Source: Streptomyces sp. NBC_00287 (GTDB lineage Bacteria > Actinomycetota > Actinomycetes > Streptomycetales > Streptomycetaceae). From it: 64,000 bases of DNA. Shown piece after piece: positions 24,925-33,639 of the stretch; within the stretch, counting starts at the first letter, position 1, and each line of letters begins with the position of its first letter. The translations under genes were made by a program, and so were the position numbers. The stretch lies in contig NZ_CP108053.1 in NCBI RefSeq assembly GCF_036173105.1, positions 1,426,001-1,490,000 of the forward strand, given 5' to 3'. Below the pieces are notes generated by a model. It was given only the letters and a program-made list of their open reading frames with translations, ran no database searches and had not been told where the DNA came from.

Positions 24925-24968
24925 TGTGGCAATACCCACACGTCGAAGCGCCCGAGTTGTACGAACTC
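24925..24968. promoter_or_regulatory. inverted repeats in the bioF/bioB divergent promoter
   Basis: Two dyads lie between bioF and bioB: TGTGG-CAATAC-CCACA (24925-24940) and GAGTT-GTACG-AACTC (24954-24968). Either could be the operator of a biotin regulator acting on both promoters. The second is closer to bioB. Confidence 0.5.
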
Positions 24969-25009
24969 TCCTTGGCCGGGGACCACTCCTTAGGACAGGA
25001 TCAGCTCTC

Positions 25010-26149
25010 ATGGACCTGCTGAACACGCTGCTGGACAAGGGGCTGCGGCGCGAGCTGCCGACCCGCGAGGAGGCCCTGGCCGTCCTCGCGACCTCCGATG
25101 ACGACCTGCTCGATGTGGTGGCCGCGGCCGGCAAGGTGCGCCGGCACTGGTTCGGCCGTCGGGTGAAACTGAACTACCTCGTCAACCTCAAGTCCGGCTT
25201 GTGTCCGGAGGACTGCTCCTACTGCTCGCAGCGGCTCGGCTCGACCGCCGGGATCCTGAAGTACACCTGGCTCAAGCCCGACGAGGCGTCGAAGGCGGCG
25301 GCCGCGGGGCTCGCGGGCGGCGCCAAGCGCGTCTGCCTGGTGGCCAGCGGGCGCGGCCCGACCGACCGTGATGTGGACCGGGTCTCGGACACCATCAAGG
25401 CGATCAAGGACGAGAACGAGGGCGTCGAGGTGTGCGCCTGCCTCGGGCTGCTCTCCGACGGCCAGGCCGAGCGACTGCGCGAGGCGGGCGCCGACGCCTA
25501 CAACCACAACCTCAACACCTCCGAGGCCACCTACGGCGACATCACCACCACCCACACCTACGCCGACCGTGTCGACACCGTGCAGAAGGCGCACGCGGCC
25601 GGTCTGTCCGCCTGTTCCGGTCTGATCGCGGGCATGGGCGAGAGCGACGAGGACCTGGTGGACGTCGTCTTCTCGCTGCGCGAGCTGGACCCGGACTCGG
25701 TGCCGGTCAACTTCCTGATCCCGTTCGAGGGCACCCCGCTGGCCAAGGAGTGGCACCTCACCCCGCAGCGCTGTCTGCGGATCCTGGCGATGGTGCGGTT
25801 CGTCTGCCCGGACGTCGAGGTGCGCATCGCCGGCGGCCGTGAGGTGCACCTGCGCTCGATGCAGCCCCTTGCGCTGCACCTGGCGAACTCGATCTTCCTC
25901 GGCGACTACCTCACCAGTGAGGGCCAGGCCGGCAAGGCCGACCTGGACATGATCGCGGACGCCGGGTTCGAGATCGAGGGCGCCGACGAGGTGACGCTGC
26001 CGGAGCACCGGGCGGGTGGTGGCTGCGGCTCCCACGAAGGTGGCGGGGTATGTGGTTCCGCCGAGCAGTCCGAGCCCGGCGAGGTCCGCACCGACCTCGT
26101 CGCCGTCCGCCGCCGGGGCGCCGGAACGGACCTCGCGCCCAATGCCTGA
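25010..26149 (+). CDS. bioB: biotin synthase
   Basis: A 379-residue radical-SAM enzyme that inserts sulfur into dethiobiotin. The start at ATG 25010 ([14 protein letters not shown]) follows AGGACAGGA; the longer frame reaches back into bioF and was rejected. The [4Fe-4S] Cys triad is in [11 protein letters not shown]; further motifs are [18 protein letters not shown]-like [13 protein letters not shown] and [12 protein letters not shown]. It has a C-terminal extension of about 50 residues (after [14 protein letters not shown]) beyond the E. coli length, as in other actinobacteria. It overlaps bioA by 8 nt. Confidence 0.96.
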   Translation: MDLLNTLLDKGLRRELPTREEALAVLATSDDDLLDVVAAAGKVRRHWFGRRVKLNYLVNLKSGLCPEDCSYCSQRLGSTAGILKYTWLKPDEASKAAAAGLAGGAKRVCLVASGRGPTDRDVDRVSDTIKAIKDENEGVEVCACLGLLSDGQAERLREAGADAYNHNLNTSEATYGDITTTHTYADRVDTVQKAHAAGLSACSGLIAGMGESDEDLVDVVFSLRELDPDSVPVNFLIPFEGTPLAKEWHLTPQRCLRILAMVRFVCPDVEVRIAGGREVHLRSMQPLALHLANSIFLGDYLTSEGQAGKADLDMIADAGFEIEGADEVTLPEHRAGGGCGSHEGGGVCGSAEQSEPGEVRTDLVAVRRRGAGTDLAPNA

Positions 26150-27422
26150 CCTGAGCGTGCCCGAGCTGCTGGACCTCGACCGGAAGCATGTGTGGCATCC
26201 GTACGGTCCCATGCCGGGCCGACAGGAGCCGCTGGTCGTGGAGTCGGCGAGCGGGGTGCGGCTGCGTCTCGCGGACGGTTCCGGCGAGCTCGTCGACGGG
26301 ATGTCGTCCTGGTGGTCGGCCATCCACGGCTACAACCACCCGGTGCTCAACGAGGCGGCGCGCGAGCAGCTCGGCCGGATGAGCCATGTGATGTTCGGCG
26401 GGCTCACGCACGAGCCCGCCGTACGCCTCGCGAAGCACCTTGTCGACATGTCGCCCGACGGTCTGGAGCATGTGTTCCTCGCCGATTCCGGGTCGGTGTC
26501 GGTCGAGGTCGCGGTCAAGATGTGTCTGCAGTACTGGCGCTCGCTCGGCCGCCCTTCGAAACAGCGCCTGTTGACCTGGCGGGGCGGCTACCACGGGGAC
26601 ACCTGGCAGCCGATGTCGGTGTGCGATCCCGAGGGCGGGATGCACGAACTGTGGACCGGCGTGCTCCAGCGCCAGGTCTTCGTCGGGCCTCCGCCGGCCG
26701 CCTACGAGGAGTCGTACGCGGACGAGCTGCGCTCGGTGATCGAGCGGCACGCCGATGAACTGGCCGCGGTGATCGTCGAGCCGGTGGTGCAGGGCGCGGG
26801 CGGGATGCGGTTCCACTCCCCCGCGTATCTGCGGGTGCTGCGCGAGGCGTGCGACGCGCACGGCGTGCTGCTGGTGTTCGACGAGATCGCGACCGGGTTC
26901 GGGCGCACCGGCGCCCTGTTCGCCGCGGACCACGCGGCGGTGACGCCGGACGTGATGTGTGTCGGCAAGGCGCTGACCGGCGGATACATGACGATGGCCG
27001 CCACCTTGTGCACCTCGCGGGTGGCCGACGGGATCTCGCGGGGCGAGGTGCCGGTGCTCGCGCACGGTCCGACATTCATGGGCAATCCGCTCGCCGCCTC
27101 GGTGGCCTGCGCCTCGATCGAGCTGCTGCTCGGCCAGGACTGGCTCGCGGAGGTCAAGCGCATCGAGGCGGGACTGCGGGAGGGGCTGACCGAGGCCGCT
27201 GCGCTGCCGGGCGTCCGTGACGTCCGGGTTCTCGGCGCCATCGGCGTCGTCCAGCTGGACCACCCGGTGGACATGGAGGCGGCGACGGCTGCCGCCGTGC
27301 GCGAGGGCGTGTGGCTGCGGCCGTTCCGCGATCTGATCTACACGATGCCGCCGTATGTCACGGGCGACGCCGACCTGGCGCGGATCACGCGTGCGGTGTG
27401 CGCGGCGGCTCGGGAGGGCTGA
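26142..27422 (+). CDS. bioA: adenosylmethionine-8-amino-7-oxononanoate aminotransferase
   Basis: A 426-residue class-III PLP aminotransferase using SAM as amino donor to make 7,8-diaminopelargonate. The start is the ATG inside the last codons of bioB. Diagnostic features are [50 protein letters not shown] and the PLP Lys in [12 protein letters not shown]; the paired Trp/Ser of the WWSAIHG segment separates it from GABA-type enzymes. It lies between bioB and bioD. Confidence 0.96.
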   Translation: MPDLSVPELLDLDRKHVWHPYGPMPGRQEPLVVESASGVRLRLADGSGELVDGMSSWWSAIHGYNHPVLNEAAREQLGRMSHVMFGGLTHEPAVRLAKHLVDMSPDGLEHVFLADSGSVSVEVAVKMCLQYWRSLGRPSKQRLLTWRGGYHGDTWQPMSVCDPEGGMHELWTGVLQRQVFVGPPPAAYEESYADELRSVIERHADELAAVIVEPVVQGAGGMRFHSPAYLRVLREACDAHGVLLVFDEIATGFGRTGALFAADHAAVTPDVMCVGKALTGGYMTMAATLCTSRVADGISRGEVPVLAHGPTFMGNPLAASVACASIELLLGQDWLAEVKRIEAGLREGLTEAAALPGVRDVRVLGAIGVVQLDHPVDMEAATAAAVREGVWLRPFRDLIYTMPPYVTGDADLARITRAVCAAAREG

Positions 27423-27423
27423 G

Positions 27424-28134
27424 ATGACGGTTCTGGTGATCACGGGCACCGGCACGGAGATCGGCAAGACGATCACGACCGCCGCTGTCGCCGCCACGGC
27501 CCTCGCCTCCGGGCGCACGGTGGCCGTGCTCAAGGCCGCGCAGACGGGGCTACGGCCGGACGAGCGCGGGGACGCCGACGAGTGCGCGCGGCTCGCCGGT
27601 GGTGTGACGACCGCCGAACTCGCCCGCTATCCCGAGCCGTTGGCCCCGGCGACGGCGGCGCGCCGGGCGGGCCTGCCTCCGGTGCGCCCGCACGAGATCG
27701 CCGAGGCCGCCGCGAAGCTGGCAACCGAGCACGATCTGGTGCTGGTGGAGGGGGCGGGCGGCCTGCTCGTCCGCTTCGACGACGAGGGCGGCACGCTCGC
27801 GGACGCGGCCGAACTGCTGGCGGCGCCGGTGTTGGTGGTGGCCCCGGCGGCGCTGGGCACGCTGAACTCCACGGAACTGACGGCCCGTGAACTCCGTTCC
27901 CGCAGACTCGACTTGCGGGGTGTGGTGATCGGCAGCTGGCCCGACGCGCCTGATCTGGCCTCGCGTTGCAATGTGGCGGATCTGCCGGAGGTGGCCGGGG
28001 CACCGCTGCTGGGGGCGCTGCCGGCCGGGTCCGGGGCGCTGGCACCGGCGGACTTCCGTGCGGCGGCGCCGAGTTGGCTGGCTGCCGAGCTGGGCGGGAC
28101 GTGGGACGGCGTGGCCTTCCGGGACCGCGTCTGA
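27424..28134 (+). CDS. bioD: dethiobiotin synthetase
   Basis: A 236-residue P-loop ligase that closes the ureido ring of dethiobiotin. Start ATG 27424 is 1 nt after the bioA stop. Walker A is TGTGTEIGKTITTAA, with the substrate loop KAAQTG and EGAGGLLVRF. It ends the bioBAD operon, converging on the LuxR gene after 4 nt. Confidence 0.95.
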   Translation: MTVLVITGTGTEIGKTITTAAVAATALASGRTVAVLKAAQTGLRPDERGDADECARLAGGVTTAELARYPEPLAPATAARRAGLPPVRPHEIAEAAAKLATEHDLVLVEGAGGLLVRFDDEGGTLADAAELLAAPVLVVAPAALGTLNSTELTARELRSRRLDLRGVVIGSWPDAPDLASRCNVADLPEVAGAPLLGALPAGSGALAPADFRAAAPSWLAAELGGTWDGVAFRDRV

Positions 28135-28138
28135 GGCG

Positions 28139-30496
28139 TCAGGCCTTCTCGGCGAGCAGACGCACCAGCTCGATCCTCGACCGGATGCCCAACCGCGTGA
28201 ACACACCACGCAGATGGTGGTCGATCGTCCGGGGGCTCAGGGCGAGCCGTCCCGCGATCTCACGGTTCGTGGCGCCCTCGGCGGCCATCGTGGCCACCAG
28301 GAGCTGTTGCGCGGTGAGTCGGGCGGTGGGGTCGTCGGGGCCGGTGGGCGCGGGTTCCGCGGGGGCGCCGAGGGCGCGGAGTTCGGCGCGGGCCCGGGCG
28401 GCGCAGTGGGGGGCGCCGAAGTGCTCGAACGCCTCCAGGGCGCTGTGCAGACGGTCCCTGGCTTCCGTACGGCGGCGCAGTCGCCGTAGCGCGCCGCCGA
28501 ACAGCAGCTCCGTGCGGGCGCGTTCGAAGTCGCGGGTGCCTCGTCCGTGCAGGGCGAGTGCGGTGCGGTAGTGCTCGACGGCCTCGGCGCCGGGCGCGAG
28601 CAGGGCGCGGCAACGGGCGCTCAGGGCAAGGTCGTCGGCGCTGCCCACGACGGTGGCCCAGTGGTCGTAGTCGGCGTGGGCCACCCGGGCGATCCTGGTG
28701 TCACCGGTCCGTACGGCGGCCTCGACATAGTGCGGGGTGGCCAGGTGGCGGATCGCCCGATGGCCGTGGCCGGGGCCGAATCCGGCCAGCGCCCGCAGCC
28801 GGGCCGCCGCCGCGGCGAACCGGCCACTGCCCAGGTCCAGGAAGGCGAGCGCCCACTGAGCGAGGGCCGCGGGCAGGCCCAGGCCATGGGTGAGGGCGTA
28901 CGACCGTGCCGTGGCGGCGCGTTCACGGCAGACGTCCGTATCGCCGGTGAGCGCCGCGAACATGGCGAGGGCGGCCTGGAGATGGCAGGCGCCGTTGTCC
29001 TGGCCGGTGGCGTGGGCCTGCCACAGGGCGTCGGTCGCGGCGGCCTCGCCGGCGCGGGGGCGGCCGGTCCAGAAGTCCGCGTACGCCCGGAACTCCATCG
29101 CCTGTGTCACGGCGACCGTCGTGCCCCGGGCGCGCGCGGAATCGGCGGCACGGACCGTGGCGCCGACAGCGCGGGTGTGGTCGCCGAGGAGCAGGGCGGC
29201 GATACCGCCGTGGATGAGCAGCGTGGGGTCGCCGCCGGGACCGCAGCGTCCGGCCGCCGCCTCCAACAGGTCGCGCGCATCGGCGTACCGGCCCTCGAAG
29301 GCCGCCACCAACCCGCCGAGCGTGCCGGGCACGGCGACGCCGAGCCGCTCGGCAACTCGGGCGGCCTCCCGCAGTCGACGCAGATCGCCGGTGTAGATGG
29401 CGGCTTCGGTGGCCCGGGCGAGGAGATGCGTGGCGCGCCCGCCCTGCTCACGTCCGGCCTCGCCCAGCAGGGCATCGAAGGCATGCGTGGCGTTCCCTGC
29501 TCTCAGCGCCAGGACGCCGGTCAGCGAGACATCGGCCGCGCGCCTGCCTTCCCCCGGCAGAACATCGCAGGCATCCGCCGCATCCCCTGCTCTCAGAACC
29601 AGATCGCCGGTCAGCGAGACATCGGCCGCGCGCCCCGCCTCCCCCAGCAGTGTGTCGAAGGCATCCGCCGCATCCCCTGTCCTGAGAGCCAGCACTCCGG
29701 TCAGGGAAGCGTCGGCCGTGGCCGTCGTCAGGTGGCGTGCCCGGTCGCCGTCCCCCGACTGCCAGGCATATTCGGCCGCTCGGGCCAACAGGGCTGTCTG
29801 CTCCGGCGGCTCGGGGCAGAGCATCGCGGCGCGTTCGGCCAGCGCCCGTGCCAGCGTGAGGCGGCCCGTTTGTTCCGCCGTCCGTGCCGCCTCGCCGAGC
29901 TCCGCCGCCAGCCGCCCGCTCGGCCCGAGCGCGCCCGCGCCCCGGTGCCAGGAACGCCGGGGCGTCTCCCCGTCGCCGTGCAGCACCCGGGCCAGCAGCC
30001 GGTGCACATCGCGCCGGTCCGCCGGGCTCCCCGTCTCGTAGGCGGCGATCCGGGTCCACGTGTCCCGGAAGACGACCCCGGCCGCCCCGGCATACGCGAC
30101 ACCGGCCGCCTCGGCGGCTTCCAGCGGGCGGGTGTCGAGGCGGGCGGCCGTGACGGCGCGCAGGAAGGCGTGGGTGGCGACCGGATACTGGTCGGCCGCC
30201 GCCAGCAGCAACAACAGGCGGGTGTCGTCGGGCAGGGCGCGGATCTCCGCTCGATGCGCGTAGAGGAACGCGGGCGCCAGTTCGGCGGGTTCCGTGGGGA
30301 GCGGGTCGAGGCCTGCCGCCTGCCGCGCCGTCAGTCTCGGTACGACCTCGGCGGCGGCGCGCGGATCGCCGTACACGGAACGCAGCACCCGCACTCGGAC
30401 GCGCTCGGGGAGGGTCGGGGCCAGGTGCTGCCACGCGTCCATGAGCTGCGGTGTCGAAGTGCGGTCGAGAGGCGGGGGGTTCACCGGGGTCACCAC
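28139..30496 (-). CDS. LuxR-family regulator with helical repeats, no ATPase domain
   Basis: A 785-residue protein ending in a LuxR helix-turn-helix (about 725-780; MAAEGATNREIAGRLALS, TIDHHLRGVFTRLGI). The long middle is made of TPR-like helical pairs. Large LuxR (LAL) regulators usually start with a Walker-type ATPase of about 250 residues; this one begins where the post-ATPase region of LALs would and shows no P-loop. Residues about 260-350 contain three 30-residue repeats of the form SLTGVLALRxGDAADAFD. The GTG at 30496 has no clear ribosome site, so the start is uncertain. Convergent with bioD and divergent from the lipase gene. Target genes unknown. Confidence 0.85.
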   Translation of the reverse strand: MVTPVNPPPLDRTSTPQLMDAWQHLAPTLPERVRVRVLRSVYGDPRAAAEVVPRLTARQAAGLDPLPTEPAELAPAFLYAHRAEIRALPDDTRLLLLLAAADQYPVATHAFLRAVTAARLDTRPLEAAEAAGVAYAGAAGVVFRDTWTRIAAYETGSPADRRDVHRLLARVLHGDGETPRRSWHRGAGALGPSGRLAAELGEAARTAEQTGRLTLARALAERAAMLCPEPPEQTALLARAAEYAWQSGDGDRARHLTTATADASLTGVLALRTGDAADAFDTLLGEAGRAADVSLTGDLVLRAGDAADACDVLPGEGRRAADVSLTGVLALRAGNATHAFDALLGEAGREQGGRATHLLARATEAAIYTGDLRRLREAARVAERLGVAVPGTLGGLVAAFEGRYADARDLLEAAAGRCGPGGDPTLLIHGGIAALLLGDHTRAVGATVRAADSARARGTTVAVTQAMEFRAYADFWTGRPRAGEAAATDALWQAHATGQDNGACHLQAALAMFAALTGDTDVCRERAATARSYALTHGLGLPAALAQWALAFLDLGSGRFAAAAARLRALAGFGPGHGHRAIRHLATPHYVEAAVRTGDTRIARVAHADYDHWATVVGSADDLALSARCRALLAPGAEAVEHYRTALALHGRGTRDFERARTELLFGGALRRLRRRTEARDRLHSALEAFEHFGAPHCAARARAELRALGAPAEPAPTGPDDPTARLTAQQLLVATMAAEGATNREIAGRLALSPRTIDHHLRGVFTRLGIRSRIELVRLLAEKA
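29443..29712. repeat. three tandem 90-bp repeats inside the LuxR gene
   Basis: The landmark CCGGTCAG recurs at 29518, 29608 and 29698, exactly 90 bp apart. Each copy encodes 30 residues and the frame is kept. Copies differ at several bases, so the duplication is not recent. Confidence 0.85.
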
Positions 30497-30612
30497 ACAA
30501 ATGACGTTACTGGCGAGTTAATTGACGAGTAAAGACCGGCGATTTCACCGATGCGGCGCGCGTAGACCCTGCCCGACACTCCAGGCGACCCCACATGCCT
30601 CAGGAGGCACCC

Positions 30613-31299
30613 ATGCAGCGCACCGCGCGTCGCATCGCCACGGCCGTCTCGGCCGCGGCCGCATCGCTCCTTCTGGCTCTCTCGCTCTCCCCCACACCCG
30701 CCCAGGCGGCGACCCACAACCCGGTCGTCTTCGTGCACGGTCTGAGCAGCTCGTCGAGCAGCTGGGACGACTGGATCGCCGACTTCAAGGCGGACGGCTA
30801 CACCTCCTCCGAGCTGTACGCGTGGTCGTACAGCTGGTCCCAGTCGAACGTCACCACCGCCAACCAGCTCGCGAGCTACATCAACACCGTGCGCGCGCAG
30901 ACCGGGGCCGCGAAGGTGGATCTGGTCGTCCACTCCATGGGCGCGCTCAGCTCCCGCTACTACCTCAAGAACCTCGGCGGGACGGCGTACGTCGACGACT
31001 TCGTCTCGACCGCCGGCACCAACCACGGCACGACCACCGCCTCGTGGTGCTCGTGGCTGTACACCTCGTGCGCGGAGATGTACACCGGCAGCTCCTTCCT
31101 CACCGCGCTGAACTCCGGCGACGAGACCCCGGGCAGCGTCTCGTACGCCAGCTACTGGTCGAACTGCGACGACGCGCTCACCCCGGACACCACCGCGATC
31201 CTGAGCGACGCGACGAACGTCGAGGTCGGCTGCATCTCGCACACCGACATGAACAACGACTACGGCGTCTACGAACAGGTGCGCGACTTCATCGCCTGA
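30613..31299 (+). CDS. secreted lipase/esterase (alpha/beta hydrolase)
   Basis: A 228-residue exported hydrolase. Start ATG 30613 has CAGGAGG in front. A signal peptide (1-36, ending PTPAQAA) precedes a compact lipase fold: oxyanion motif VFVHGL, nucleophile elbow [10 protein letters not shown] (Ser about 107), and C-terminal His in [14 protein letters not shown]. Two Cys pairs are probably disulfides. It matches the triacylglycerol lipase class 2 type common in Streptomyces. Transcribed away from the LuxR regulator, which may control it. Confidence 0.92.
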   Translation: MQRTARRIATAVSAAAASLLLALSLSPTPAQAATHNPVVFVHGLSSSSSSWDDWIADFKADGYTSSELYAWSYSWSQSNVTTANQLASYINTVRAQTGAAKVDLVVHSMGALSSRYYLKNLGGTAYVDDFVSTAGTNHGTTTASWCSWLYTSCAEMYTGSSFLTALNSGDETPGSVSYASYWSNCDDALTPDTTAILSDATNVEVGCISHTDMNNDYGVYEQVRDFIA

Positions 31300-31390
31300 T
31301 CCGAAGGCCTCAGGGGGCGCACAGCGGGGGTGCGCGGGGGCGGTCGGGGGGACAATCGGGGTACGGCCCCGTCCTGCCCGGGAGGTCCCC

Positions 31391-32077
31391 ATGCCGCTTC
31401 GGTCCGTCGGCACACGCAAGGTGCCGCGGGATGCCGTGCACCATCCGCTGTTCGCCCGTTACTACGCCCGTTTCAGTGTGAACGCCGAGACGAAGCTGGG
31501 CATCGGCGTCCTGCGGGACCGCATGCTCGCCGGTCTGTCCGGACGGGTGATCGAGATCGGCGCGGGCAACGGTCTGAACTTCGCCCACTATCCGGGCACC
31601 GTCTCGGAGGTCGTGGCGATCGAGCCGGAGCGGGTGCTGCGGCAGTTGGCCGTCGAGGCGGCCGTGCGCTCCGAGGTACCGGTCGATGTGGTGCCCGGCG
31701 CGGCGGAGGCCCTGCCGGTCAAGAGCGAGGCGTTCGACGCGGCGGTGGTGTCGCTGGTGCTGTGCAGCGTCCGCGATGTGCCGCGCGCGCTGTCGGAGAT
31801 CCGGCGGGTGCTGCGGCCCGGCGGTGTCGTGCGGTTCTTCGAGCACGGCCGGGGCGGCGGACGCGTGATGACCTTCACCCAGCAGGCCCTGGACCGGACG
31901 GTGTGGCCGCTGGTGAGCGGCGGCTGCCATGTCGGCCGGGAGCCGGTCGAGTCCTTGCGCGCCGCCGGGTTCGAACTCGGCCCCTACCGGCGGATCATGA
32001 TCCCGGAGAAGGGACCGACGCTGCCGACGTCGTACTGCGTACTGGGCACGGCGTGGCGGCCCGCGACCAAGGACTGA
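31391..32077 (+). CDS. class I SAM-dependent methyltransferase
   Basis: A 228-residue methyltransferase with SAM motif I VIEIGAGNGLNFAHYPG, acidic loop VVAIEPERV, and post-motif DAAVVSLVLCSVRDVPRALSE-type segment (UbiE-like). The substrate is unknown. ATG 31391 follows GGGAGGTCCCC. It converges on the toxin gene, their ends being adjacent (32077/32078). Confidence 0.9.
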   Translation: MPLRSVGTRKVPRDAVHHPLFARYYARFSVNAETKLGIGVLRDRMLAGLSGRVIEIGAGNGLNFAHYPGTVSEVVAIEPERVLRQLAVEAAVRSEVPVDVVPGAAEALPVKSEAFDAAVVSLVLCSVRDVPRALSEIRRVLRPGGVVRFFEHGRGGGRVMTFTQQALDRTVWPLVSGGCHVGREPVESLRAAGFELGPYRRIMIPEKGPTLPTSYCVLGTAWRPATKD

Positions 32078-32452
32078 TCACTCGCACCACTGCCGCAGCT
32101 CGTCCGCGATGTCCTGCACCGTGGCCTCGCCGCTCTTGACCAGCCGGGCCAGGTCGCGGACCTGCACCGGCGAGGTGACGACCTTCAGGCCGCCGGCCAC
32201 CAGATAGGCGTACGCCACGGCGGAGGCGAACAGCGCGTTGGACCGCTCCAACGCCGGGACGTGGATGAGCAGTTGCAGCAGGGCGGCGGCGCGGGCGTAC
32301 GGGGTGTCGTAGACGGGGACGTCGAATATCTCGGCCTCGTGGCGGGCGACGGCGGCGATCAGCGCGCCCCAGTCGGTGACCTGCGGGTCACCGGGGGTGT
32401 TCTGTTCGGCGAGCATCAGCAGCCAGGCGAGGTCGATCCTGAGATTGCTCAA
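32078..32452 (-). CDS. Fic/Doc-like toxin
   Basis: A 124-residue protein resembling short Doc-type toxins. The Fic core is seen as LLQLLIHVPALERSNALFAS followed by AYAYLVAGGL. The canonical motif HPFxxGNGR/K is changed: His and an Asn are present (HVPALERSNALF) but the Gly-Asn-Lys-Arg order is not. It is the second gene of a toxin-antitoxin pair, 4 nt after a ribbon-helix-helix antitoxin. Fic enzymes transfer AMP or phosphate to targets; Doc phosphorylates EF-Tu. Whether this variant is active is uncertain. Confidence 0.75.
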   Translation of the reverse strand: MSNLRIDLAWLLMLAEQNTPGDPQVTDWGALIAAVARHEAEIFDVPVYDTPYARAAALLQLLIHVPALERSNALFASAVAYAYLVAGGLKVVTSPVQVRDLARLVKSGEATVQDIADELRQWCE

Positions 32453-32456
32453 GGGA

Positions 32457-32684
32457 TCAACGACGGCCTTCGCGCTCGGCGCCGAACTCCTCGGCGAACA
32501 CGGACTCGTACTGCTTCATGAAATCGGCCGCGGCCTCCACGAAGGTGTGCCCGACCTCGCCGGTGTCCTGTCGGACCAGTTCCTCGATGTAGCGGTTGAC
32601 GCTCATCCCGCGCGCGAGGGCACGTTCGCGGGCCGCGCGGGCGGTTCCCTCGTCCACACGGACATTCAGCTGAGTCTTCGCCAT
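32457..32684 (-). CDS. ribbon-helix-helix antitoxin
   Basis: A 75-residue Arc/CopG-type protein: KTQLNVRVDEGTARAARE forms the DNA-binding strand and first helix, followed by RGMSVNRYIEELVRQ. The C-terminal part (HTFVEAAADFMKQYESVF) is likely the toxin-neutralising tail. Upstream on the same strand of the Fic-like toxin, as usual for type II modules that autoregulate. Confidence 0.88.
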   Translation of the reverse strand: MAKTQLNVRVDEGTARAARERALARGMSVNRYIEELVRQDTGEVGHTFVEAAADFMKQYESVFAEEFGAEREGRR

Positions 32685-32816
32685 GTATCGAAGCTAGCGC
32701 CGAGACGCTAGCAGAAGCAAGAGGGTCATTCCTGGGGTGGAGGTCGACCAGGACCCCAGAAGGATGTCCGGTGTGCACCTGGTCACACTACGCTCGGCCC
32801 TGACAAGGAAGTCGCG

Positions 32817-33635
32817 ATGTCCAGGATCGAGGAGGCAGCCTTGTCCACACCTGCTGCGGTGCACGACTCGGCCGACGGGATCGCGGCCCGGGCTCGCGGT
32901 CTGACCAAGGCGTACGGCTCGGGCGAGACTACGGTGCTGGCTCTGGACGCGGTGGACGTGGACATCGCGCGCGGCCGCTTCACCGCGGTCATGGGCCCCT
33001 CGGGGTCCGGGAAATCCACGCTGATGCACTGTCTCGCCGGGCTCGACAATGTCTCTGCCGGTCAGGTGTGGCTCGGGGACACCGAGATCACGGGCCTGCG
33101 GGAACGCGAGCTGACGCGGCTGCGCCGGGACCGGATCGGGTTCATGTTCCAGTCGTTCAACCTCATCCCGACCCTGAATGCCGCCGAGAACATCACGCTG
33201 CCCATGGACATCGCCGGCAAGAAGCCCGACGAGAAGTGGCTGGACCAGGTCATCGACACACTCGGTCTGCGGGACCGCCTCAAGCACCGGCCCGCCCAGC
33301 TCTCCGGCGGCCAGCAGCAGCGCGTCGCCTGCGCCCGCGCCCTCGCCTCCCGCCCCGAGCTGATCTTCGCCGACGAGCCCACCGGCAACCTGGACTCGCG
33401 GGCCGGTCTCGAGGTGCTCGGCTTTCTGCGCGACGCCGTGGACCAACTCGGGCAGACCGTCGTCATGGTCACCCACGACCCCGGCGCCGCCGCCCACTCC
33501 GACCTGGTGCTCTTCCTCGGGGACGGACGGATCGTCGACGAGATGGCCAGTCCTACGGCAGAAGCGGTGCTGGAACGCATGAAACGGTTCGATGTGATCC
33601 GCGGCGCCGCCGACGGTGTCGCCGAGGAGGACTGA
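32817..33635 (+). CDS. ABC transporter ATP-binding protein (MacB/LolD type)
   Basis: A 272-residue ATPase, ATG 32817 after CAAGGAAG. Walker A GPSGSGKSTLMHCLAGL, Q-loop FMFQSFNLIPTL, signature LSGGQQQRVACARAL, Walker B ELIFADEPTGNLD, and H-loop VTHDPGAAAHSD place it with LolD/FtsE/MacB. It lies 4 nt before an FtsX-like permease gene. The region before it (32685-32816) has no gene. Typically powers extrusion or lipoprotein/lipid handling, or responds to cell-envelope antibiotics. Confidence 0.95.
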   Translation: MSRIEEAALSTPAAVHDSADGIAARARGLTKAYGSGETTVLALDAVDVDIARGRFTAVMGPSGSGKSTLMHCLAGLDNVSAGQVWLGDTEITGLRERELTRLRRDRIGFMFQSFNLIPTLNAAENITLPMDIAGKKPDEKWLDQVIDTLGLRDRLKHRPAQLSGGQQQRVACARALASRPELIFADEPTGNLDSRAGLEVLGFLRDAVDQLGQTVVMVTHDPGAAAHSDLVLFLGDGRIVDEMASPTAEAVLERMKRFDVIRGAADGVAEED

Positions 33636-33639
33636 CCCG

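Noticed and set aside
28547..30532. 661-codon plus-strand frame opposite the LuxR gene
   Set aside because: Shadow frame with biased Gly/Arg content; the LuxR helix-turn-helix is on the minus strand.
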